The notes under the pieces are model-generated. The model worked only from the letters and a program-made list of their open reading frames with translations, made no database searches and was not told the DNA's origin. A program made the position numbers and the translations under genes. 7,717 bases of DNA from Citricoccus sp. WCRC_4 (GTDB lineage: Bacteria > Actinomycetota > Actinomycetes > Actinomycetales > Micrococcaceae), in NCBI GenBank assembly GCA_026645375.1, contig JAPFFX010000345.1:1-7717 (forward strand), written 5' to 3'. Positions 1-5,120 of the stretch are shown in pieces. Within the stretch, counting starts at the first letter, position 1. Each line of letters begins with the position of its first letter.

Positions 1-71
1 AACTCCAGTATCGACTCTTGGCGTGTTGAATGGAAGTTTGCTCCGGCAAGCCGTTCGTTGCCAGGATGGTC

Positions 72-698
72 GTGAGACACCTGGTGACCGACGTGGGTGC
101 CGTCGCCGCCGAGCCCCAGAACGAGCGGCCCGGGCGCGCCGGCCCGCACCCCGGGACGACGCCGGCGGGTGCCGGCATTGCGCGGCCGGAGGACCCTGCC
201 GCTCCCGTCAGCCTCTCGGACCACCGGGCGCGATCCCGGTCCGGCGGCCGTCGTGCCTGGACCGCGGTGGCCGCTGCGGTGGCGGCCGCAGCCGCCGCCG
301 CAGCGCTGTTCCTCGCCCAGCCGTGGCAGGACGGGGGGTTGACACAGCGAGACCAGGCCGTCGCTATCGAACAGGTCCTCGAGCAGGATGGCGCCCACCG
401 GGAGACCGCGCCCGTGGCGGGTGGGGGGACCGTGGAGATCGTGCGCGCGCCGTCGGGGGAGACCGTCGTGGCCGCCCGGGACCTCCCGGCGCCGGAGGGC
501 GAGCGCGTCTACCAGTTGTGGACCCTCGAGGGCGACCAGGCACCCCGGTCCGCCGGGCTCCTGGACCTCGACGACGGCCTGGCCCTCGTCCGGTTGTCCG
601 AGGTGCCGCCCGCGGCCGCGCTCGCCGTCACCCTGGAACCCGCCGGCGGATCGCCGGCCCCCACCAGCGACCCCGTCGTGGTGCTGGCCGCAGGGTGA
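72..698 (+). CDS. Membrane-anchored protein with anti-sigma-K factor (RskA) C-terminal domain, N-terminal anti-sigma domain missing
   Basis: From the GTG at 72 this gives 208 residues. Residues 1-60 are Pro/Gly/Arg-rich and probably unstructured. Residues 61-82 are one Ala-rich membrane segment (AWTAVAAAVAAAA...LFLA). Residues about 95-207 look like the RskA C-terminal domain that lies outside the membrane: VYQLWTLEGDQAP at 147-159 followed by SAG, and AVTLEPAGGSPAPTSDPVVV at 185-204 are its usual signatures. Known RskA proteins hold an ECF sigma factor (SigK) through an N-terminal cytosolic domain and release it after proteolysis. No such domain (His/Cys zinc site or helical bundle) is visible here, and no sigma gene lies in the window, so a sigma-binding role is doubtful. 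The GTG at 72 is chosen because AGGA sits five bases upstream. In-frame ATGs at 30 and 66 are alternatives. It may be a remnant of a longer anti-sigma gene. Confidence 0.6.
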   Translation: MRHLVTDVGAVAAEPQNERPGRAGPHPGTTPAGAGIARPEDPAAPVSLSDHRARSRSGGRRAWTAVAAAVAAAAAAAALFLAQPWQDGGLTQRDQAVAIEQVLEQDGAHRETAPVAGGGTVEIVRAPSGETVVAARDLPAPEGERVYQLWTLEGDQAPRSAGLLDLDDGLALVRLSEVPPAAALAVTLEPAGGSPAPTSDPVVVLAAG

Positions 699-809
699 CG
701 GTTCCGGCGGCTCGCCGTGCACCGCCGTCGTCCGCTCCGCGTCCGGGGAGTCATCGGAGGACCCGGATTCGTGCCGTCCTCCGCCGGTGTGCTCCAATTG
801 GCAGGGTAA

Positions 810-903
810 CCATCCAGAGCGGCTGAGAGACCTGGCTCGACGACGCCGCAGCAACCACCGACGCGCCCCGCGCCGGAGCAGGTGCTACCGCCAGGACCGA
901 TGG
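810..903 (+). promoter_or_regulatory. SAM riboswitch (S-box; SAM-I or SAM-I/IV variant)
   Basis: The leader folds as an S-adenosylmethionine aptamer. P1 is CCATC (810-814) with GATGG (899-903). After the conserved AGAG region, P2a is GCGGC (819-823) with GCCGC (845-849). A kink-turn follows: tandem G.A pairs (825-826 with 842-843) and a three-base bulge (839-841). P2b is GAG/CTC (827-829 with 836-838). The conserved GCAACC is at 851-856. P3 stacks ACC/GGT, CCG/CGG and GCG/CGC between 854 and 883, and the conserved GGTGCTA is at 881-887. The P2 loop CCTGG (831-835) can form a pseudoknot with CCAGG (891-895). P4 is minimal or absent, unlike classic SAM-I, so the SAM-I/IV variant is possible. 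It lies directly in front of a sulfur-type monooxygenase with no room for a terminator, so control of translation start is likely: SAM bound, gene off. Confidence 0.9.
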
Positions 904-916
904 AAGGAGCATCATC

Positions 917-2368
917 ATGACGTCATCGAATGCCCAGGACACCACCGCCGGACTGCCCACCGGGGTGCCGACCACGGCGTCCGGCCAGCGCGAGATCCTC
1001 TTCAACGCCTTCGACATGAACTGCGTGGCCCACCAGTCCCCGGGGTTGTGGCGCCACCCCGAGGACCATGCGCGGGACTACAACACGCTGGGCTACTGGA
1101 CCGGACTGGCCCAGACCCTGGAGAAGGGCCTGTTCGACGGCCTGTTCATCGCCGATGTCCTCGGCCCCTACGACGTCTACGGCAACTCGGACGAGGCCAC
1201 CCTGAGGGCCGGCACCCAGGTGCCCACCAACGACCCGATCCTCGTGGTCCCGCCGATGGCCGCCGTCACGAAGCACCTGACCTTCGGCGTCACCGCGGGC
1301 ACCGCCTACGAGCACCCGTACGCCTTCGCCCGCCGCCTGGCCACGCTCGACCACCTCACCGAGGGCCGCGTGGGCTGGAACGTGGTGACCGGGTACCTGC
1401 CCTCGGCCGCCCGCAACTTCGGGCACGACGACCAGATGGAACATGACGAGCGGTACAACCACGCCGACGAGTACCTCGACGTGGTCTACAAGCTCCTCGA
1501 GGGCTCGTGGGAGGACGACGCGGTCGTCAACGACAAGGAGTCCGGTGTCTTCATCGACCCGGCGAAGGTCCACCGGATCGAGCACGAGGGCACGTACTTC
1601 AAGACCCCCGGCATCGCCTTCACCGAGCCGTCGAAGCAGCGCACTCCGGTGATCTACCAGGCCGGCGCCTCCACCCGAGGCCGGGCCTTCGCCGGCAAGC
1701 ACGCCGAGGCCGTGTTCATCAACTCGCCCACGGTCGAGCTCATCAAGGGCACCGCGGCGAAGCTCCGCCAGGCCGCCGTCGAGGCCGGCCGGGATGCCTA
1801 CGACCTCCGCATCATGTCCATGCAGACCATCGTCACCGGTGCCACCGACGAGGAGGCCCAGGCGAAGTACCAGGACCTGCTGACGTACATCGACGTCGAG
1901 GGCGGACTGGTGCTGATGTCCGGCTGGATGGGCATCGACCTGTCCCAGTTCGACCTCGACGAGCCGCTGGGCGACGTGGAGTCCAATGCCATCCAGTCCG
2001 CGATCGAGACCTTCAAGAAGGCCTCCGGTGACGACGAGAACCCGTGGACCGTGCGGCGCATCGCCGAATGGTGCGGCGTCGGCGGTTTCGGCCCGGTCAT
2101 CATCGGGTCCGGCGAGACCGTGGCGAAGGAGCTGGCCCGCATCCAGGACGAGACCGACGTGGACGGGTTCAACCTCGCGTACCACATCACCCCGGGCACC
2201 TTCGAGGATATCGTGCAGTACGTGGTCCCGGAGCTGCAGAAGCTGGGCCGCTACAAGACCGAGTACACCGAGGGCACCATGCGGCACAAGCTGTTCGGCC
2301 GGGGCGACCACCTGCCCGAGAGCCACTACGGGGCCTCCTTCGCGCTGCGCAACCGCGTCAGCAGCTGA
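917..2368 (+). CDS. FMN-dependent monooxygenase of the DmoA/DszA/NtaA family, probably sulfur scavenging
   Basis: A 483-residue two-component flavin monooxygenase of the bacterial-luciferase superfamily (TIM barrel). Such enzymes use FMNH2 from a separate flavin reductase, plus O2, to cleave C-S or C-N bonds; the reductase is not in this window. Family signatures are ILFNAFDMNCVAHQSPGLWRHP (27-48), FDGLFIADVLGPYDVY (73-88), EGRVGWNVVTGYLPSAARNFG (149-169) and the FMN-phosphate region QAGASTRGRAFAGKHAEAVF (248-267). The early NAFDMNC-VxHQSPGxWRHP stretch and the length resemble dimethylsulfide monooxygenase DmoA; DszA (dibenzothiophene sulfone) and NtaA (nitrilotriacetate) are shorter relatives. 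The start is fixed by AAGGAG (904-909) seven bases upstream. The SAM riboswitch in front argues for an organosulfur substrate used when methionine/SAM is scarce. Family certain; exact substrate (dimethyl sulfide, a sulfone or other) is inference. Confidence 0.9.
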   Translation: MTSSNAQDTTAGLPTGVPTTASGQREILFNAFDMNCVAHQSPGLWRHPEDHARDYNTLGYWTGLAQTLEKGLFDGLFIADVLGPYDVYGNSDEATLRAGTQVPTNDPILVVPPMAAVTKHLTFGVTAGTAYEHPYAFARRLATLDHLTEGRVGWNVVTGYLPSAARNFGHDDQMEHDERYNHADEYLDVVYKLLEGSWEDDAVVNDKESGVFIDPAKVHRIEHEGTYFKTPGIAFTEPSKQRTPVIYQAGASTRGRAFAGKHAEAVFINSPTVELIKGTAAKLRQAAVEAGRDAYDLRIMSMQTIVTGATDEEAQAKYQDLLTYIDVEGGLVLMSGWMGIDLSQFDLDEPLGDVESNAIQSAIETFKKASGDDENPWTVRRIAEWCGVGGFGPVIIGSGETVAKELARIQDETDVDGFNLAYHITPGTFEDIVQYVVPELQKLGRYKTEYTEGTMRHKLFGRGDHLPESHYGASFALRNRVSS

Positions 2369-2392
2369 CCCAACGGCCCGCGGTCAAGACCA

Positions 2393-2441
2393 GACGACGA
2401 ACCCCCGGTTCCCGTGCGCTGGGAACCGGGGGTTCGTCGTC
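2393..2441. terminator. Bidirectional terminator hairpin between convergent genes
   Basis: A perfect 21-bp inverted repeat (2393-2413 with 2421-2441) with a 7-base loop (GTGCGCT) lies 24 bases after the monooxygenase stop and 25 bases before the stop of the minus-strand reductase. The arms are GC-rich (a run of five C pairs with five G). On the plus strand a TCGTCGTCGTCA tail follows. No long U run is present on either side, as is common in high-GC actinobacteria. Its symmetry and position fit termination of both converging transcripts. Confidence 0.85.
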
Positions 2442-2466
2442 GTCAGCCGGGAGGGGATGTCGGAGC

Positions 2467-3675
2467 TCAGGCGGCGGCCGGCGCGGGTCGGGCGAGTCGG
2501 CGCAGCTTCGGGATCGGGATCCGGAAGTTGACCGCGGCCGCGGCACCACCCTGCGTCGGACCTTCCCACTGGAGCACGGCGCGGGACTCCGCCAGGTCGC
2601 CGTCGACGACGGTCGGTGTCACCTCCGCCGGCACCTCACCGCAGATCCGCAGGTTCAGGCCGAACTGTTCGGTCCAGAAGTAGGGAGCGTAGGACACCGG
2701 GGACGCGGAGCGGCCGTGCAGCAGGGCCGCGGCGGCCACCTTGGCCTGCTCGATCGCGTCGGTCCACAGGGCGCGACGTTGGATCCCGGGGCCGGAGCGA
2801 CGCCAGGCCACGTCGCCGGCAGCCACGACACCCGGGGCCACGACGCCCCAGTCGTCGATGAGCAGCCGACCGTCGGTCAGCAGTCCGGAATCGGCCAGCC
2901 ATTCGTCGTTCGGGTCGTCACCGATCGCGGAGACGACCACTTCAGCCCGGAGGGTGCCGCCGGTGCTGAGTTCGATGTCGAGCCCACCAGCGGGGGCATC
3001 CCGGCGGACCCGGGTGACGGACGCGTCGACGAGGTGCAGCCCCCGGTCCCGAGCCGCTGAGGTACACAGGCCGGCGAGGACGTCCCCGACGTGGCGCCGC
3101 ATCGGCTGGCCGCGATGGACCAGCGTGACCTCGCAGCCGGCCTCCCGGGCGGCGGAGGCGACCTCCATGCCCAGAGGGCCACCGCCGATCACGGTCACGG
3201 CGGGACGGTCGGCCAGGCGTTGACGCAGGGCCCGCGCGTCGTCCAGGCCCCGCAGGGTGTACTCATCCGGGCTGTCGGTGAAACACCGGGCGCGGGCACC
3301 GGAGGCGATGACCAGGCCGTCGTAGGCCAGGACGCCGCCGTCGTCGAGCAGTACGGTCCGGGCCTCGGGATCCAGACCGACGGCGCTACGGCCGGCGTGC
3401 ACCGTGGCGTCCGCACTGGGGGCGGCCAGGTACTGGGCCTCGACCTCCGTGACGACACCCGGGGACGGGGTGGAGAGGTCCCCGAGCATGGCCTTGGACA
3501 GTGCGGGGCGGCTGTAGGGATCGTGCGGCTCCTGGCCGATGACGGTCAGTTCGCCGGAGAATCCCTCGCGGCGCAGGGTGTCACCTGCCGTCAGCCCGGC
3601 GATGCCGTGGCCGACGATGACGATCCGCCCGGGTGCCCCGACCCTGGGGGAGGGCAAGGGGTGCATGGCCGTCAT
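2467..3675 (-). CDS. FAD-dependent NAD(P)H:ferredoxin reductase (P450 redox partner)
   Basis: A 402-residue pyridine nucleotide-disulfide oxidoreductase of the oxygenase-coupled type (like putidaredoxin or BphA4-type reductases). The FAD-binding Rossmann motif is IVIVGHGIAGLTA (18-30; GxGxxG present). YSRPALSK (54-61) is the typical RPPLSK-like FAD loop. The NAD(P)-binding motif is VTVIGGGPLGMEVA (160-173). The second FAD contact GVVAAGDVA is at 282-290, and APYFWTEQFG (330-339) is the family's C-terminal PxFWSDQ-like segment. It would pass electrons from NAD(P)H to the ferredoxin encoded just upstream on the same strand: only one base separates the ferredoxin stop from this ATG, so translation is probably coupled. 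A second in-frame ATG three codons later is possible. No Shine-Dalgarno sequence is clear, which fits coupling. NADH versus NADPH preference cannot be read safely. Confidence 0.92.
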   Translation of the reverse strand: MTAMHPLPSPRVGAPGRIVIVGHGIAGLTAGDTLRREGFSGELTVIGQEPHDPYSRPALSKAMLGDLSTPSPGVVTEVEAQYLAAPSADATVHAGRSAVGLDPEARTVLLDDGGVLAYDGLVIASGARARCFTDSPDEYTLRGLDDARALRQRLADRPAVTVIGGGPLGMEVASAAREAGCEVTLVHRGQPMRRHVGDVLAGLCTSAARDRGLHLVDASVTRVRRDAPAGGLDIELSTGGTLRAEVVVSAIGDDPNDEWLADSGLLTDGRLLIDDWGVVAPGVVAAGDVAWRRSGPGIQRRALWTDAIEQAKVAAAALLHGRSASPVSYAPYFWTEQFGLNLRICGEVPAEVTPTVVDGDLAESRAVLQWEGPTQGGAAAAVNFRIPIPKLRRLARPAPAAA

Positions 3676-3676
3676 G

Positions 3677-3883
3677 TCAGGCCAGTTTCAGGGCGGCGAC
3701 GGGGCACACGCGGACGGCGGTCCTGGCCGCCTCGAGGTCCTGCTCGGAGATGTCGGTGACGTCCAGCACCAGCTCGCCCTCGTCGTCGAGGTGCATCAGA
3801 TCAGGGGCGGCCTCTTCACACAATCCGTGGCCCTCGCAGCGGGGCCGGTCGAGTTCGAGGTGTGCGACGACGGTGGCGGCCAT
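3677..3883 (-). CDS. Small ferredoxin, [3Fe-4S] type, partner of cytochrome P450
   Basis: A 68-residue acidic ferredoxin. Cluster ligands are in the pattern C16-x2-H19-x2-C22 and C60-P. A histidine (CEGHGLC) stands where 4Fe-4S ferredoxins have the second cysteine. This is usual for the P450-partner ferredoxins of actinobacteria and points to a [3Fe-4S] cluster or a rarer His-ligated [4Fe-4S] one. Signature pieces are RPRCEGHGLCEEAAPDLM (13-30) and AVRVCPVAALKLA (56-68). The ATG at 3883 is preferred over the in-frame GTG at 3889 because AAGGAG (3894-3889) lies five bases before the ATG but overlaps that GTG. First gene of a two-gene operon with the reductase. The intergenic region upstream carries one copy of the shared GACRCNRTGTCT element, so it is probably co-regulated with the P450 on the other strand. 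Confidence 0.93.
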   Translation of the reverse strand: MAATVVAHLELDRPRCEGHGLCEEAAPDLMHLDDEGELVLDVTDISEQDLEAARTAVRVCPVAALKLA

Positions 3884-3971
3884 GGTCACTCCTTGGGAGG
3901 TGGTGGGTCTTCGGTGGTGCCGACGGACCCGAGGGGTTCTGCCGACGATGGCTCCCAGTGTCCTAGATCAC

Positions 3972-3984
3972 AGACGCGGTGTCT
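3972..3984 (-). promoter_or_regulatory. Putative operator upstream of ferredoxin-reductase operon
   Basis: The plus-strand sequence AGACGCGGTGTCT is an imperfect palindrome (AGAC/GTCT arms). Its last twelve bases match the GACRCNRTGTCT element also found at the P450 and transporter promoters. It lies about 90 bases upstream of the ferredoxin ATG, between the divergent ferredoxin and LysR genes. The outer CAC/GTG arms of the transporter copy are not kept, so this is the weakest of the three. A regulator of the TetR family is the likeliest binder; binding is inferred. Confidence 0.45.
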
Positions 3985-4004
3985 AATGAATGATCACGAT
4001 GATG

Positions 4005-4010
4005 TAGATT
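4005..4010 (+). promoter_or_regulatory. Possible -10 box of a leaderless LysR regulator transcript
   Basis: TAGATT (TAnnnT type) ends six bases before the ATG at 4017, and no Shine-Dalgarno sequence precedes that ATG. The distance would start transcription at or next to the A of the start codon, as in leaderless mRNAs common in actinobacteria. No convincing -35 box is seen. Confidence 0.3.
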
Positions 4011-4016
4011 CCTCGC

Positions 4017-4952
4017 ATGCATGGATCATCGCCGCATCCGCGGTCCGGGGTGTTGCCGTCCGTGGCCGTGAACCTGGCCTCCGCGGACCTCAACCTGCTG
4101 GTGCTGCTGGACGCGCTGATCGACGAGGTCTCGGTGACGCGGGCGGCTGAGCGGGTCGGCCTCTCCCAGCCCGCGATGAGCCACGCCCTGCGGCGCATCC
4201 GGAAGCTCTTCGATGATGAGATCCTCGTCCGCCATGGGGCGCGCTCGGTCCTCACGCCGCGGGCCGAGCGGTTACAGGGGCCGTTGCGCGAGGTGCTGCA
4301 CCGGACCGCCGGACTGCTGGGCCAGGGCGAATTCGATCCCCGGCGCGACGCGCGGGAGGTCACCATCGCGATGAACACCTCCGCCGCCTTCGTGGTCGGC
4401 AGGGAGTTGGCGACCGCCCTGGCGGAGGAGGCGCCGGGCATGAGCCTGCGGATCCTCACCACCCGGGACCTGTCGGACGCGTCCTTCACCCAGGCCGGGG
4501 TGGACCTGATGCTGATGTCCGAGGCCTACGACACCGAGCAACCCCGGCGCCGGCTCTACGACGACGAGTGGGTCGTCGTCGCGGGGCGGGGCGACCTCAC
4601 TGGGGCCAACGCCGCGCAGTTGCTGGCCGAGCGCCCCCATGTGGTCTACGAGTCGCGGCGGACCCTGCGTCCCTATGACGTCCTCCGTGGGCATGGGATT
4701 ACCCCCGCCGTGCACACGCGGGTCGCCGATACCCTCATGCCCCTGCACCTGATCGCCGGTTCCGAACGCGTGGGCCTGCACCGCCGGCGGGTGGCGGAGG
4801 TGTTCGCCCGAGAGTCGCCCCTGTGGCTGGCGCCCTTCCCCTTCCCGGTGGGCCGCCTGGGGCTGGATGTCGTGTGGAACCCGTGGCTGGGTGACGCGCA
4901 GTTTCGAGAGTGGTTCACGGGTCTGCTGAAGCGGGTCGTGGGCATGTCCTGA
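4017..4952 (+). CDS. LysR-family transcriptional regulator
   Basis: 311 residues. The N-terminal winged helix-turn-helix is clear: LNLLVLLDALIDEVSVTRAAERVGL (25-49) followed by SQPAMSHALRRIRKLFDDEILVR (50-72), the standard LysR DNA-binding signature. The remainder is the effector-binding (periplasmic-binding-protein-like) domain. Its sequence (YDDEWVVVAGRGD, PHVVYESR) recalls the NahR/DntR/NodD/LinR branch, many of which sense aromatic compounds; that is a memory-based impression. Start: ATG 4017 is taken, with a possible leaderless promoter; GTGs at 4050, 4062 and 4068 would remove the non-conserved N-terminal residues. It lies between the divergent ferredoxin-reductase operon and the P450, a usual arrangement for a local activator. 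A LysR-type dyad (CTTGA-N7-TCAAG) covers the -35 box of the P450 promoter 79 bases downstream of its stop, making the P450 a probable target. Confidence 0.9.
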   Translation: MHGSSPHPRSGVLPSVAVNLASADLNLLVLLDALIDEVSVTRAAERVGLSQPAMSHALRRIRKLFDDEILVRHGARSVLTPRAERLQGPLREVLHRTAGLLGQGEFDPRRDAREVTIAMNTSAAFVVGRELATALAEEAPGMSLRILTTRDLSDASFTQAGVDLMLMSEAYDTEQPRRRLYDDEWVVVAGRGDLTGANAAQLLAERPHVVYESRRTLRPYDVLRGHGITPAVHTRVADTLMPLHLIAGSERVGLHRRRVAEVFARESPLWLAPFPFPVGRLGLDVVWNPWLGDAQFREWFTGLLKRVVGMS

Positions 4953-5030
4953 CCCTGCTCCCGGGCCCGGCATCGAATGGGTGCATGGGGGTCATGGCCA
5001 CTATTCATTGGGCAGCGCCGGGGATATCGG

Positions 5031-5047
5031 CTTGACTGTGATTCAAG
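5031..5047 (+). promoter_or_regulatory. Putative LysR-type box in the P450 promoter
   Basis: CTTGA-N7-TCAAG is a perfect 5-bp-arm dyad containing the T-N11-A pattern typical of LysR-regulator sites (T5033, A5045). It overlaps the probable -35 box TTGACT of the P450 promoter. A LysR regulator gene ends just upstream. Activators of this family usually bind somewhat further upstream, so a site over -35 could be an activation half-site or mediate repression. Confidence 0.45.
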
Positions 5048-5061
5048 TCACTGGACACAAT
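5032..5061 (+). promoter_or_regulatory. Probable promoter of the P450 gene
   Basis: TTGACT (5032-5037; five of six consensus bases) and CACAAT (5056-5061; four of six) are separated by 18 bases. This predicts transcription starting near 5068 and a leader of about 50 bases before the ATG at 5121. The -35 is inside a LysR-type dyad and the -10 is inside the shared GACRCNRTGTCT element. Confidence 0.5.
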
Positions 5062-5069
5062 GTCTGAAC
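5049..5069 (+). promoter_or_regulatory. Putative operator over the P450 -10 region
   Basis: The core GACA-CAA-TGTC is a palindrome with a 3-base centre, preceded by CACTG and followed by TGAAC. It matches the transporter-promoter copy closely: CACT, GACAC, ATGTCT are identical in register. It covers the predicted -10 box, a position that suits repression. The TetR-family gene lies immediately downstream of the P450 gene. Confidence 0.55.
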
Positions 5070-5120
5070 AAACGGGAGTCGCCCTCGAGGGCGCGCTGCC
5101 CCACCCCCGAGGAGAGACCC

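Noticed and set aside
1..75. Possible 3' end of an upstream gene (24 codons, stop at 73-75)
   Set aside because: It is too short and shows no recognisable family, so it is kept only as an observation.
699..809. Promoter for the riboswitch transcript
   Set aside because: Transcription must start upstream of 810, but no pair of boxes with sensible spacing stands out, so none is called.
388..1446. A 352-codon plus-strand frame running across the RskA gene, the riboswitch and the monooxygenase start
   Set aside because: Its translation is Arg/Pro-rich nonsense in the wrong frame, and it crosses a structured RNA leader.
923..2326. A 467-codon open frame antisense to the monooxygenase
   Set aside because: It is the GC-bias shadow of a gene with strong family motifs. 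Its translation is Val/Gly/Leu/Asp repetitive with no recognisable domain, and no ribosome-binding site precedes it.
2044..3060. A 338-codon plus-strand frame across the terminator hairpin
   Set aside because: It overlaps the end of the monooxygenase, the hairpin and the antisense of the reductase. The composition is frame-shadow type.
4272..4973. Minus-strand frame opposite the LysR gene
   Set aside because: It has no motifs or ribosome-binding site and mirrors a clear LysR gene.
4977..5120. N-terminal extension of the P450 frame by 48 codons
   Set aside because: The stretch contains the promoter boxes and operator-like sites, lacks P450 similarity, and the ATG at 5121 has a proper ribosome-binding site.
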